Shown: positions 46,555 through 59,427, counted from the stretch's first letter. The stretch is DNA of 64,000 bases from Delphinapterus leucas (GCF_002288925.2 NW_022098076.1:75221873-75285872); one strand, 5' to 3'. Translations and numbers: made by a program. The notes: a model not told the origin generated them from the letters alone.

Positions 46555-46805
46555 GCAGTTGTTCAGAGTTCCTGGGTTTGAAATCCGACTTAGTATCTTT
46601 CTAGCTGGGTATCCTGGGACAAATTATGTAACATCTCTGTGACTAAGTTTCCTTACCCACAAAATGGAAATAAAAATTATATCCAAATCATTTTTACCCA
46701 AATCATCATTATGGAAGATGAAATATATTGAAACACTAAAGCACTCAGAAGCATGCATGGCTCATAATAAGTGCTCAATAAATATTAGCTATCACTATTA
46801 TCTTA
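46555..46805 (+). repeat. MIR SINE
   Basis: 'cctgggtttgaaatccgact', 'tttctagctgggtatcctgg', 'aagtttccttacccacaaaa', 'tggaaataaaaattatatcc' and 'agtgctcaataaatattagc' cover the full plus-strand MIR. Confidence 0.85.
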
Positions 46806-46849
46806 CCGTTCAGGGATTTCTGAGGTAGTACATCATAGCAAAACATCAC

Positions 46850-47045
46850 TGGAATGGGAGTCTGGGTGCCTTGGTTCTTGTCTTTGTTCTGCCAGTGACT
46901 AATTTTCTGAACTTTCAAGTCATGTTTAACTTCTGTGAGGCTCAGTTTCTTTATCTGTGCAATGGGGATAATCATAGTCTACGTTGCTGTGTGATTGTGA
47001 GGATCAAATGTGAAAATGGATGGGGAAGCATCTTGCTAACTAGAG
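46850..47045 (+). repeat. MIR SINE
   Basis: 'gttctgccagtgactaattt', 'ctgtgaggctcagtttcttt', 'atctgtgcaatggggataat' and 'gtgaggatcaaatgtgaaaa' follow MIR, a second copy 45 bp after the first. Confidence 0.8.
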
Positions 47046-48650
47046 AACCCTACACAGATCGAGGAGACCATTCTTATTGATTTGCCATCTGGGCCTTAGC
47101 TGATTTCTCTTGTCCCCACCTCCGTGACCCTGCTCCCAATTGTACACAGAGCTGGTCGACCAGAGGAGGACCATCTGGGACATTGTTCTCCCACAGTGGG
47201 ACCCTGGACAGGAGGTTTATCCCACAAATCTTCCATCTCCTCTTTATTCACTCCACCTCCTGGTGCCCATCTTGGGCCTTTTACTGAGGCTTTTTGCACT
47301 GTTTGGAAAATATCTGACATTTAACAAGAGTAATAATTAGGAACCAATTTAAAGTCATGTATTCTGCACACCAGAACTTTAAGTCTCAAAGGGCTATAGC
47401 TTTTATGATGGAATTTGGTCCCAGGAGATTGCTGGTATGGTGATCTGCTCATCTGGAATGGTCGGAAGGCTTGGATTTGAGTCCAGTCCACAACCCTGAC
47501 TTTCCCTGGGATGTCATTTAGGAACTCACTGCATTGAATGGGTTCCCTGGAAAATGAAGGGGCTAAACTGGATTCCCTCTAACTTCCATTACGAGTATTT
47601 TTGTACCCATGACTCTAAAACTTCAATAAAATCAGTTATTACAAAGAATAGGTATTTCATCTCAATTAAAAAGAAGAGCATTCTAATAGAGTTGAACAAA
47701 GATGGAGTGAAAAACTATGAGTTCCCTATAGCTAGAAGTTTTCAAGCAGGGGCTGAATGTCTCTCTGCAGGTAGAATCCTGCAGAAAGAATGGGTGGCTG
47801 GATTTTAAGGTCTTGGCCAACTTAGAGATCAAGGGATTATGTGAATTTTAGGAAATAGGAGGGACCACTAGAAAACCTAGTGAGAAATATTGAGGAATGG
47901 AGTATTGTGACCCTCCTCAAAGCTTGCCCTGCTGGGGACTACATACTGAATCTCTTTGAAAGATCAGCCTTGGTGAGGAGACTCCCAACCAGGTGGAGCC
48001 CTTGACTTTGAATGGACCTCCTTGAGGAAGAAGGGTGGAACCTGAGCTGGCCCGGCTGGCAGGTCCTGTGTCAGAACAGGGGCCCAAGTGTCAAGAGGAA
48101 GCATTTTTCCCCACTTAACCTGGGATGGAGATTTCAGAGAAGGCATCAGGGCTGTTGAAGGGAAAAAAAGAATCAATCTTTGAAGTTATTTTCCTGGTTA
48201 TGGACCTCCAAGAGGAACACTTTTTACTTATTAGCCTGTCTAGACACAGGACCTCACCAACTGGGCTGGCCTCTTCCTCTTATAATTATCCTTGCTCTGT
48301 CACTCTTGCTGAGGATGGGGAAACATATTGAAAGCTGATACCAACAATTATTCAGGGACAGCATGGAGCTGTTCCATGGATCCCAGATTTGAGACTGAGA
48401 TGGATCCAACACCATGTTCTTGAAGATTTCTGACTCTAGGCAGAGGGAACAGTCAAGCTGAATGAAAGCTGGGAATTTAAGAATATGTGTGGTTCTACTT
48501 GGACTCTCTGACACATGCTCCATTTCACCACTGACATGACTTATCTGTGGGTGCAGTAAATGGGACTGTTCGAATGTGCTGTGATGCAGAGCTGTGGGCG
48601 GCCCAGGGCAAGTGTCACATGTGAAGAGCATTGACTGGTAGAAAGAGCTG
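47046..48650. other. No gene recognised
   Basis: Contains a possible MIR 3' half near 47440-47580 ('atctggaatggtcggaaggc...ttccctggaaaatgaagggg'). The 125-codon minus frame 48631-48254 has no recognisable domain. Confidence 0.35.
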
Positions 48651-48651
48651 T

Positions 48652-49040
48652 CTTAGTCAGCTTGGGCTGCTACATCAAAATACCACAGACTGGGTGGCTT
48701 AAACAACAGACCTTTATTTCTCACAGTTCTGGAGGCTGGGGAGTTCAAGATCAAAGCATTGCCACATTCAGTGTCTGGTGAGGCTTGTAGACAGCCACGT
48801 TCTTGCTATGCCCTCACATGGCCTTTCCTTGGTGTGTGGGTCTGGAGGAAGCAAAATCTCTCTTTCTTCCTCTTTTATAAGGGTGCTAATCCCATCATGA
48901 GGTTCCTATCTTCAAGACTTAATCCAAATCTAAGTACCTCCCAAAGGCCACACCTCCAAATACCATTACATTACAAGTTAGGACTTCAACGTATAAATCT
49001 GGGTGGCGGGGACCCAAACATTCAGCTCATAACAAAAGGC
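48652..49040 (-). mobile_element. MLT1-like MaLR LTR
   Basis: 'cttagtcagcttgggctgct', 'aaataccacagactgggtgg', 'cttaaacaacagacctttat', 'ttctcacagttctggaggct', then 'gggtgctaatcccatcatga' is the antisense of MLT1-type LTRs. It is well preserved. The 120-codon plus frame within it is a shadow of the repeat. Confidence 0.75.
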
Positions 49041-49599
49041 TTGGCCATCAGATTCCCAGAGTCCTTCTGGCCGGTGGATCCCCCCTTACATGAACTCTTG
49101 CAGCGCTGGTGCAGTGACTAAACCTCTTCTTACCCACTTATACCCAGGGTCCCATGCAGCCCAGAACCACTATGGTCTTGGAGAACAGGCTCAAAAGCAG
49201 TAGTTAGGAAGCAGGCGCTCTGGCTACTTTGTTGTTGTACAGAGTCATCATCATGGAGAGACGACAGTGGAATGTATAGGACAGCTGGCCTCTCCATCTC
49301 GCAGGGGTTAATGATTTGGTGGGGAAGTATATTTGAGCTCCTGTTAGAACCACGTCATACATGAATGGTTACTGATCCATCTCTAGTCACACTGATTTGG
49401 GTCAGAAAATGGACTGAAATTGCCAAGCAGCTGTGGTGAAGGTGCAATTTGGGCTTTCTAGACAGACCACATGCCAAGAACCAAACTGGTGTAGAAGTAA
49501 AAAGTATTCATTAAACATCCATTTATAAGATAGGTACTCTGGGGCTGAAAAATGATCACTGAACTGAATATTAACCCTAATTTGGGTATTGAAGAAAAA
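49041..49599. other. No feature recognised
   Basis: Nothing to name. Confidence 0.35.
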
Positions 49600-49655
49600 A
49601 TTGTCTTGCACATAGCAGGCATTCAGTAAATGTTGAATTGAAGAATGTAACTGAA
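49600..49655 (+). repeat. L2/MIR 3' tail
   Basis: 'ttgcacatagcaggcattca' plus 'gtaaatgttgaattgaagaa' is the common shared L2/MIR 3' end. Confidence 0.6.
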
Positions 49656-49904
49656 TGGTGATTCAGCTGAGGTCTAAACAGAGGAAGGGAGACCCTGAAT
49701 CTCTTCCAGTCCTGGAATCAGATAGCAAGTAAGGCTGTAGAGTGCAAGACTGGAGCTATAGCTTTCAAAAACAATTGAAATGTTATACAGTTGAGACACA
49801 AGGGGGGAAGAAACAGCTTTTTGAATCCCTAATTGTTTCAGTCCTTAAGAGAGTAAGTTTATCTAGCAGCATGGAGCTCTGGATGGGGAGTCAGGAGAAA
49901 TTTT

Positions 49905-50125
49905 CCTTGCTTCCTTGCTTCCTTCCTTCACTCATTCATCACATAATCATGAAGCACATACCATAGACTAGGTGCTGGGCTTAGCACTGAGGCTAGAGCA
50001 GCAAATAAGATAAACACAATTGCTTGCCCTCATGAAATCTCTAGCCCCAGGGAGGAAGCCAAACATTGAAAATGGATGTTTCAAGTGTGGTGAATGAGTT
50101 ATGGGGCAATGAAAGGTGCTATGGA
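49905..50125. repeat. Old mammalian interspersed repeat
   Basis: 'catgaagcacataccataga', 'ctaggtgctgggcttagcac', 'tgccctcatgaaatctctag', 'atggggcaatgaaaggtgct' match a common ancient repeat segment whose family I cannot pin. A CCTT-rich run (49908-49928) precedes it. Confidence 0.5.
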
Positions 50126-51035
50126 TTGAATTTTTCATGTAATGAAATTTTTATTAACTCAAAATACGATTCAGACAAAAATGAAATGTTGTCACAAACA
50201 TGTTGTGGCCATGACTTTTCGAGTGAATTTTAGTAAGCATATTGATACTTCTATGAGCATATAAACAAGTGTTTTCTCCAACAAAGACTCACTCTGAAAG
50301 CGCATGTTCATATTTCAATGATACTTTTCTGATTACTGGTATGTATTTCTTATTCTTAATTTGCATTAGAGGTTGGATGCATTCTCCTGACTATTCTTTT
50401 ACTATTTATCCTTTGATCTTAATTCTGTCTCCTAGAGCTGCTGTGAGTGGTCATGGCTTTGTTTCTACCTAGCTGCTTGAGCTTGGCTAGTTATGTGACC
50501 TTAGTTTTCTGAAGAGCTGAATGTTCTCTGTGATTTCATTCTGTTCATACTGTTATCAACCTGGTGTCTTCTTTCGGCACTCCCACCATCTGAGCCTACA
50601 GACTGTTGTCTGGGAGGGGAGGTCTCAGTGGACAGTAGATGTCATTCACCTCTACTATGCTGGGCACCTGTGCTGTATTAGCTAACAGAGGGAGTGGCTC
50701 TTTTCCACCTTAGTTTTTCTGATAATTACAGGTGTAGACTTTATCATGTTTGAGACATGCTCAGAGTGACTGATACCTATCAGTGCTGGGATCCTCCCCA
50801 GACTCACAAAACAGGTGAGGCAACTGCTTCCTGTGATCTTAGCCCAAAGACATGCCATTCCTCCCCAGGCCCCTGAGAAAATGCAGACTGAGATCCACTT
50901 AGCTGATGTGCTGAGGGTCCTTGGACCATAACAGGAAATGAGGTGCTGAGAGCCTCAGGGATCAGCTGGGTGTGCCTTCTCAATGGTCAAGCAGCACATC
51001 TGTGAATTCCATTGAGCAGGTCGGCCACGGACGGC
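50126..51035. other. No gene recognised
   Basis: Nothing to name. Confidence 0.35.
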
Positions 51036-51185
51036 CTCGGAATATCGGAGCTGGTGGCAGGAGGAGCCTTGGATGTCATCTGCTCCCACCTCGTCATGAG
51101 TAGATGAAGAAAGAAGTTCAGACACACTTTTGAGACGACACAGCTCACCAGCATCTGATGGCTGTACTGAGCTCAAGTTCTCCTG
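51036..51185 (-). repeat. Probable MIR fragment
   Basis: 'gtagatgaagaaagaagttcagacaca' followed by 'acagctcaccagcatctga' fits a diverged antisense MIR core. Confidence 0.4.
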
Positions 51186-52770
51186 AATTAATGCTCTCAA
51201 CTGGTTTCCTCTCCATCACTGATCTTTAGGCTCTCTGTTCAGATATCTGAAATTATTACCCAATGCTGCATGCATTCAGTTAGGAAGTTTCAACATGGAG
51301 GCCTATGAGCTGTACCCCACATGCATATCTGATTTTACTTGTCTGCCGAGTATAAAAATTGAGATACTATATTAAAAACCATGACGCATTTACATAAAAA
51401 TCCAGAATTTTAGCTTCCCTTGAAAATATAGAAAACTCTGGAACACCAACTTAACAATCATGAGGAGCCAGGTTTTACACTCTATCCAGATTGCCCGTAT
51501 CCCCACACTCCCACAATTGTGCTTATTCTCTCATAAGAATTGCACTAATAAGAGTCTTTTGATGGCCCTGTGGGACCTGCTTGATATTGCCGTATAAGTG
51601 TATGCTTCAGGGCCCTCATCAAGCTTCTACCACACCCCAATCCATCTGTCCTGACTCTAAACAATGCCAACGCCCCACCCCCTGAATCTAGCCAAGTCCA
51701 TTCACTACCATCCTCGATGCCACTCTGATTGGTCCTTTCCTTCTGTCCTTTGTAGAGTGACTCACATTCCCATTTGTAGAAGATGTTCCCCCTTCTAATG
51801 AATATTTCTACCAAAATGCTTTTTTTTTCTTCAGAGTCCCTGGTAAGACTTTGACAGAGGATATTAAACTTGGATTCATGGATAATCCTCCAGAAGACAA
51901 AAAATTCTCAGACTTTGTATGCAAAATTTTGAGTGTGTGTGCATTTTTAAAGGAAATTATCCATGGTTTTTCACCTTTTTTACAAGACCCTTCAAAATAC
52001 TCGTTTTCTTCTCTATGCCTGCCCTTTATGAGCCTATCTTCTCTTTGTAGGTTTCTTCCCCAGTAAGCAGGCTCTGTGGTCCTAAGGGCAGTGTTGCCAA
52101 AGGTCAGTGAAACCGGGAAGAATGTGGTTGTTGCTACATAAACTGAGAAGTTTGCATGTTTGCTTAAAACCTAGAATAAGACCCTCCAAATATTTTTTTT
52201 CTTTTAATTGTATAAAAACACCTTACTCTTTGATTTAGGGTAAATCTTTTCAGAAGAATTATTAGTGCTGCTTCATACCCATCTATATTCCAGACCTCGT
52301 AAACCTTTTAAATTCTCCATTACAAACCCAAGAAGTGAGAGAAAGAAGAGAGAGTTTCTGCACTGTTGCAGAGTAGCAGAGAGCAAAACTGAAGGAAATA
52401 AATATTTGTTTTGGTAAACTGTAGACTACTAATTAAGAAATGATAAACCAAAAAAAAAAAAAAAAAAGAAAAACCAGAAACACTATGGTCTCTCCTAGCT
52501 CTGACAAGCTGCATATTTTATGAGGAATATACAGCTGCAAGTAGCAACAATAATAAACACATCAACAGTAGCCTAAAGGATGGACAGTTATTGTTTACTT
52601 TTGAGATAGATGTTCTCCAGGTTGACTTGGTAGCTCAACAGTGTCACCAAGGACCAGGGCTCATTTGACTTAATTCTCCAACTTGCCACCTGACGGTTGC
52701 AAGATGGACATTGCATAAATGAATATCATGCCCTTAAAGGTCAGAAATAAAAGACAGGGGTACAGAACTG
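51186..52770. other. No gene recognised
   Basis: AT-rich; T run at 51821-51829, A run at 52449-52467. The frames 51545-51814 and 51851-52066 show no domain. Confidence 0.35.
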
Positions 52771-52775
52771 GGATT

Positions 52776-53790
52776 TTCTTCTTCTTTTTTTATTAAACAC
52801 TTAACATGAGATCTACCTTCTTAACAAAATCTCTGCTGTATAATACGGTATCGTTAAGTATAGTCGCTCTGTTGTACAGCAGATCTGTAGAGCATACTCA
52901 TCTAGCATAACTGAAACTTTATTCATCAAACAGCTCCGCATTCCCCTTCCCCCAGTCCCTGGTAACCACCATTCTACTCTCTGCTTCTATGAGTTTGACT
53001 ATTTCAGATTCCTCCTATAAGTGGGATCACGCAGCATTTGTCCTCCCAGGACCGCTTATTTCATTCAGCATAATGTCCTCCAGATTCATCTATGTTGTCA
53101 CAGATGGCAGGATTTCTTTTTTTTTTTTTAAGGTTGAGTAATATTTCATTGTCTGTATATTCCACGTTTTCTTTATCCGTTCATTCACTGATGGACAGTT
53201 AAATTGTTTCCATATCTTGACTATTGTGAACAATGCTTCCATGAATATAGCAGTGCAGACATCTCCTTGTGATGCTGACTTCAATTCTTTTGGATATATA
53301 CCCAGAAATAAGATTGCTGGGTCATATGGTACTTCTAATTTTAATTTCTTGAGGCACCTCTGTACTATTTTCCATAGTGATTGCACAATTGCATTCCCAC
53401 AAATAGTGTACAAGGGTTCCAATTTTTCCACATTCTTGTCAACACTTGTCATCTTTGTTTTTTTGATAATAGCCGTCCTTTAGGTGTGAGGTGGTACCTC
53501 ATTGTGGCTTTGGTTTGCATCTCCCTGTTGATTAGTGGTGCTGAGCATCTGTTTATATATTAGTTGGCTGTTTGTATGTCTTCTTCAGAGAAATGTCTAG
53601 TCAACACCTACGTCCACTTTTTAAAATCAGTTATTTGTGGGGTTTTTGCTATTGAGTGGTAAGAGTTCCTTATATCTTCTGGACATTAACCCTTCATCAG
53701 ATATAGAGTCTGCAGATACTTTCTCCCTTTCCAGAGGTTGACTTCTCATTTTGCTGACTGTTACCTTTGCTGTGTAGAAATTTTTTAGCT
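52776..53790 (-). mobile_element. Older 5'-truncated L1
   Basis: A minus-strand L1 containing the 3' UTR ('ctgctgtataatacggtatc', 'cccagtccctggtaaccacc', 'cagattcatctatgttgtca') and the C-terminal part of ORF2. The open piece 53452-53090 (120 codons) reads as the ORF2 end, with [36 protein letters not shown]; it ends early relative to the usual terminus. Upstream ORF2 sequence is visible to about 53790. It is a different, older L1 lineage than the 28.5-34.3 kb element. Confidence 0.85.
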
Positions 53791-54279
53791 TTTTTCCTTC
53801 TTCTATTTCTCTTTTCTCTTACCAGGAAAGGAAAACTTTCCCAAAGTTCCTCAACAGACTTGCCCACTGGCTACGACTGGGTTCCATGGACACCTCTAAC
53901 TAACTGCAAGGGAAGCTGGGAAAATGTGGCCTGTGTTTCTCAGTCTATCTTGTAGGATTCGAAAAAGGGAGGGGGTACATACATAGCCAAAGCATGGCCA
54001 AACGACATTATGCACTACAGCTGCTGGTCTCTCTCTGGGTTAGCCCACAGGAGAACTAGGATCTGAGTTAGGCATTAGAGACAGCAACTGCTTCATCAGT
54101 AGGCTGGTGTCTCAATCTCCATCCCTTTCCTTGACTTTGTTCTGTCAGGAATCAATGAGTTAAAAGGTCTGCTTACATCCTCACCCCGCCCACTAGATTC
54201 CCTCCTTGAGGGAAAGAGCTATGAGTTATTTAACACCCAGAACCTGACTTATGGGAGTTTTTTCTTTTTTTTTTAAGGG
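53791..54279. other. No feature recognised
   Basis: Nothing to name. Confidence 0.35.
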
Positions 54280-55140
54280 AGGAAATCACAACTTCATTGA
54301 TAAATATTCATTAATTGAATACATTATTTAATTAATTAATGGAGGCTCCCACTGACAGAGACACAATATTACCAAAACAAAACCTTATCCTTAGGAGTGC
54401 TAAAACTGGAAAAGTAAGATAAAGGCATAGTAAACAGTAGAGGGATATGCTTAACAATTTCAGAGGAATAATCATTTACATGTTATTTTAAGGAGAAATT
54501 CTTCCTATCCTCTATATTTTTGCCTTCCTTGGCACCCAGGAAAGGGAAATTGTGCCAGACATTTTAGAACTGATTCACATAAAAATACTATATGTGATTT
54601 ATGGTTTTCCAAATCAATATCTTATTTGTTCTAAATAACAAATGTGTAACACAAGCAAGGAGAATTTAGAGGTCTCATATTTAATGTTATGGGACAAAAA
54701 TTAATGATGCAAGGTTAAAAATCAATAATTTAGGATTGTTTGCAGACCCATTCTTTATCCAACCTCACCAAAAAGAATTCTGTATATGCTAGTCAAATTT
54801 CCACCTCCTATGCTCTTACAAGAGGGAAGATCTTTTTGCTGGAAGAAGAGATAAATTGATCTAGATATTACAGTACTCAGAGGTGGGAAGGGAGGATGAA
54901 AATGACAGAAAGATTTATGAGTAGGGAGTGAAAGAGGAAGCTTTTTATTTTTCCCCTGGAGACCAGAGCCAGAGAAGCTATGTTAAGAAAGTAGGTTAGA
55001 GAGGAAACAGAATTTGAATGTGTTTCTGAAAACCATGTATTTTCATTCCCTTTAATGTCTTCAGAGAGTCATGAATAATAAATGGAATTTCATCTTTATT
55101 ACTTTTAATTTTGGAATGTTCCTTCTTAAATCTGCCACTT
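54280..55140. other. AT-rich stretch, no gene
   Basis: Includes 'attatttaattaattaatgg' at about 54324-54343. Possibly decayed repeat; not identified. Confidence 0.35.
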
Positions 55141-55265
55141 CTCTGAGCCTGAGTCACATGGGTCTCTGAGTTTATTAGGGTTGCATATCGGTGATCAAAG
55201 GAAGGCTCAGAGAGGTTAAAAGACTTGCAACAAATCACTTATGTAGGTAGTAGAACATAACTAAT
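55141..55265 (-). repeat. Possible MIR fragment
   Basis: 'gaaggctcagagaggttaaa' and 'agacttgcaacaaatcactt' match the antisense MIR core. Confidence 0.5.
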
Positions 55266-56279
55266 GTCTACATTCCTATTTCATGCTTTAGCCTTCCATT
55301 TAATTGTACAAAACAAAGGTGTATACATTTGATTTTTCTTGTCGTTTCTATTTGTGTTTTTTGTTTTTTTTTTTTAAGGGGTATATTTTTGTGCCCTGCT
55401 TAATTCATGGAGACTTGTCAAGTTTTCAGTTTGCTTCTATCAGGCAAATGCTTTGTAGGATCAGGAGTTTTTATTTCTTTATTTCTTTTTTACTTTCCAT
55501 ATTGTGGGCATCTCACCTGAGACCTCTGAGTCTTTCTGAGGTGTGTGTCTCAGAGTGAAAATTGCATTTCTCAGGGTACAAGTTACTGGGAAGTCGAGTT
55601 TGTGCTATTTGGGGGCACCACCTTGGTGGCAGACTTGGTTGGTATCTCTGTCTCTGGGCATCCCCACCCTCTCCCAGGCTGAGTCACGGCCAAAGTCTTC
55701 ACACCAAAGCATGAGAGAATGAGGATCCAAGGGTGATTCACTAATCAAAAGTTTAGGATTACGATACACACTAGTTATTTCCTGCCTGCACTGACTACCC
55801 TGAGGTTCTGGGTAAAGTTAGCCTGCTTGCTCACACCTTGTTAATTCTGACTGATTTAAGGGAGAGCTGTAGAAATGTCTTCAGTGTGTGTTTGTGCTTT
55901 AGGTAAATCGAAGGTGTTTGTCCCTGTCTGCTTCATAGAGTAAACAACTGGGTCTGGATATAGCCAGGTACAGACTGTGGTAGAGAGATTTGGATGCTTG
56001 GGCTCCTATTTGAGGAAAGGCATAAGCTTGGGGCTGGGACTCAGACAGGGAATTCTGTTTCTGGTGTGTGTGTGAGGGGGTGTCATTACAGTGGTTAGTT
56101 GATATCTTGAGGAACTGACTATGGATAAGTGTACAGGGAAGATATATTGGCTACTTGCCCCTCTTTACAGTGCTTTGTTTTGTTGTGTTTGTTTGTTATT
56201 TAAATCTGCACGGTGGTGGGCCTGGTGGAAAAGTTGCAAAAGAAACAGGAATTTCCAAAGAGCATGAGGACTTAAAGAG
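55266..56279. other. No gene recognised
   Basis: Nothing to name; T-rich near 55358-55375. Confidence 0.35.
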
Positions 56280-56286
56280 GTGGAGG

Positions 56287-56322
56287 GGAAAAAAAAAAAA
56301 GAAAGAAAGAAAGAAAGGAAAA
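56287..56322. repeat. A-rich/GAAA tract
   Basis: 12-A run followed by (GAAA)n. Confidence 0.9.
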
Positions 56323-56379
56323 TATGCTGCCCTAAGAGGAGAGGTAATTTCAGAGCGCTCAGGGAAGACCTGGAGGAGA

Positions 56380-56490
56380 CTTCTGCAGTGGTCCAGCTAA
56401 GATATGATGAGGTCTGAAGTGAGGCCGTGGTGGAGAGGAAGAGGAGGAAATGGAATGAATACAGAGAGGAGGGAAGGAAGGGAATACGAG
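56380..56490 (-). repeat. Probable L2 fragment
   Basis: 'tgcagtggtccagctaagat' and 'gaggtctgaagtgaggccgt' resemble antisense L2 ('tgcaatagtccaggcgagagatgatgg'). Confidence 0.45.
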
Positions 56491-56959
56491 AGCTGGAGCC
56501 TTCTCCGTGAGCATGGATAACTCAGACTGGGGCTGCTGGTGTCATTTATCATGATTTATTGTACTTGTGTGGGTGTTCACACAGGGACATGCACTCACTC
56601 CATACTCCTAGTTCCACATAATCTGGACTCCAATCTAATGGATGCCTGACAACAGCAACAACAGCACAGCAAAAGCCACAGGAAACAGGATCCCTGGAAG
56701 TTCACAGAATCTGTCTCCTTCATGTGGAGCCAGAATGTGGGAAATGGGATTGAGAAAAACGAAGAATCAAAAATTAACCTTTACATTCACAGGCTCTCCA
56801 GGTTAAATAGGACCATGATCCATTCCTGTAGGTAAAGCATTGTTATGTTTTGTTTGTTTTTTTTCTAACTGAAAGATGAGACTATAAAATGGAAAGGAGT
56901 GATGAGAGATCTTGGGGTATACAGAAAACTACAAATAGGTCTTCATGGATAAGAAGAAA
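56491..56959. other. No feature recognised
   Basis: Nothing to name. Confidence 0.35.
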
Positions 56960-57182
56960 GTGTGTGGGGAGAGATGTGGCTCGGGGGCAGAGAGAGGCCA
57001 GGCTGTGGAGGACCCGAAAGTCATGACAAGGATGTGTATTTTACCTAGTAAGTTACAGGGATCCATTGATGACTTGTGAGAAGGAGTTACATGATCAGAT
57101 TTGCATTTAAGAAAATCTCTCCAGGTGCAGTGTGACAAGTGCAAAAAGGGGTGGCAAATGAGAGTGGGCAAGAGGGATTCAT
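56960..57182 (-). repeat. L2 LINE fragment
   Basis: 'aggagttacatgatcagatt', 'tgcatttaagaaaatctctc' and 'caggtgcagtgtgacaagtg' match antisense L2 ('ggagtgacatgatctgacttatgttttaaaaggatcactctgg'). Confidence 0.6.
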
Positions 57183-57639
57183 CTCTATTCCATGGCATTG
57201 AACTCTGAACTGCTCTAAGGTTCTAAGATTGGGCTTGAGTCTTTCTTGGGCCTGAAATAGAACCTCATTCTGACTTAGATGGATCTCCTAGAGATGGGGT
57301 TAAAAGCCCTACTAAGTGCCATGTCCATATATCTAAGGCATGTAGGTAGAATATTCTTGGAAATCCAGCCAGAAATAATGATTAAGAAAACAAGGGTTTC
57401 AGGAAAAGCATGTCTGGGATTTTATGGAAGAGCTCTGGATTCTGGAAGTAACTGGAAAAAGGTAAAGCAATCTGTCACTGGGAAAATCCCAACATTCCTT
57501 GCTCCACCCTCTTGAATAGGTACCTTCATCTCACACCAAAGACCAAAACAACCTGGAGAAGGAGGATGTCCCCTCACTTTGTACAGCTTCCTACCCTTTA
57601 CAATTTATTTTTACAAGTGTGTTTCACTCCATCCTCACA
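57183..57639. other. No gene recognised
   Basis: Frames 57279-57515 and 57512-57721 have no recognisable domain. Confidence 0.35.
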
Positions 57640-57830
57640 ACTTCTTTGTGAGTCTGGCCAGCTGGATAAACTCCCAAGGTCTCAGTTTCCCTGTCTGTTC
57701 CAAAGTGGGGGTAATATGTGACCCACTCATGGTTAAATGGCTAATCAGCACAGTCAGAAACCACTCTCAGGACTCCTGGTCCAGCCTATCCTCTTAGCAT
57801 CACCTCTGAAGCAGGAAAGGCTTGATCATG
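57640..57830 (+). repeat. Possible MIR fragment
   Basis: 'tcccaaggtctcagtttccc' and 'tgtctgttccaaagtggggg' resemble the MIR core in plus orientation. Confidence 0.4.
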
Positions 57831-57892
57831 CATGGCTGTGTGCTCACTTGCAAGTGAGTCGGCATGTGACAAAAAGGAGACAGAGTGCCTGG

Positions 57893-58290
57893 TATGGGTT
57901 GAATTGAGTCCCCTCCAAAAGATACAATCAAGCCCTAAACTCTACTACCTGTGGATGTGACATTATATGGAAATGGGAATTTGCAGATAAAACCAGGTTA
58001 AGATGAAATCTTTATCATGGGCTCGAATATAATTTGTTTCCTTTTAAGAAGACAGAGACACAGGGAAGATGCAACGTGATGACAGATGCAGCCAAGGAAT
58101 GCCAAGGATCAATGGCAACCACCAGAAGGCGAGAGGGGATTCTACCCAGAGTCTTAGACGGAGCATGGCCTTGCTGACACCTTGGCTTTAGACTTCTGGC
58201 CTCCAGAACTACGAGAGAATAAACTTCTATGCTTTAAGCCACCCAGTCTATAGTGCTTTGTCACAGCAACCCTAGGAAACTAATGCAGTG
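57893..58290 (+). mobile_element. MaLR/MLT1-like solo LTR
   Basis: 'tatgggttgaattgagtccc', 'gcagccaaggaatgccaagg', 'acttctggcctccagaacta', 'ctttaagccacccagtctat', 'caaccctaggaaactaatgc' follow the same order as the 3235-3669 LTR. No internal region adjoins. Confidence 0.65.
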
Positions 58291-59079
58291 CCCTTCATCC
58301 TAAATACGTCACCACTGTGTCCTTCAACAATTAAACCATTGTACAGGCAGAGCTAATGACTAAACTCCTCTGCCCAACAAAAAATGCAGTTAGAAGACCT
58401 GTAAATCTTGGGGAGAAGGGTTAGTACACCAAAACCTGCCTCTTAAGCCAAGAAAATGAGAACAGATGATTTTATTCCATGCATCACCCTTCAGGCTGGG
58501 TGTTTTTCAACACTGATATGGCCAAGAGATTCTAACGAGGGGGACAATTAAATGACTATAAACCACTAGGAATGTACCCATACTGCTCTGGGTCTTATGG
58601 ATGGGGAGATGAGGAACACAGTATATGAAGTCCTTGACCTTCTGGAGACTTCATTCTAGTCAGGGAGAATGCTAACTTGTTGACTGATTAACTGAATTGG
58701 TTTCTTGACATATTCCATAAAAACAATTTATGTTAAGGTCAAAATGGTCAGGTATCACTTGCTCTACTCATAAGTTAATGGCATAAAGCTAGTTTTTATC
58801 TAGGAGGGTGTAGATATTGTGGACAAAGTGAAATTACATGAGCAGGTAATTATGTAGATCTTAAAGCAAGAGGAATCCTGTCCTCTGATATGGAAAAAAA
58901 AAGGGAGCTCTGGGAAGTCTGAAAAGCTAGAGATTTGACTCTTTTCTTCAAGATCCCCTAGTATAAGAGAGATTTTCAGAGGTCCTACCTGCAGACCTGG
59001 AGATGATATGGGGGTCTTGATGAGCACCTGTAAGGCCTGTTAAGAACACCATAATTGAGGTCCTTTGGGCTTTCATTCA
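58291..59079. other. No gene recognised
   Basis: Nothing to name. Confidence 0.35.
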
Positions 59080-59121
59080 ATAAGCTTGAATCAAAAAAAA
59101 AAAAAAAAATAAGCTTGAATC
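59080..59121 (+). mobile_element. Poly(A)-only insertion with target duplication
   Basis: 'aataagcttgaatc' at 59080-59093 and 59108-59121 flanks a pure A run (59094-59109, sharing its last As with the second copy). This is the signature of a retrotransposition event truncated within the poly(A) tail; simple slippage is an alternative. Confidence 0.7.
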
Positions 59122-59427
59122 CCACACTTCAGACCATTACGAAAAGCCTTGTGCCTCCCTTAGCTGGCTATTTAACTTGATTATGGGGTGATTGACTTAC
59201 TATGATGGGTTTAGTGGGAAGAGGGGAATAGAAATATTATCTTCCCTCATTTCTCTCACGGAAATCATGCGATTTAAAGTTCTCTAACTTGCTGGGGTAA
59301 AGAGAGCACGGGGAAGAGGATGGTTGTTGAACAGAAGAAGTATAGAAAAAAGAGAGAAAGTAAGGATAAGAGTAATCACATTTAAGTTCTACCCAGAGAA
59401 AGTGTGCATATATGAACATATATGTGT
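59122..59427. other. No feature recognised
   Basis: Nothing to name. Confidence 0.35.
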
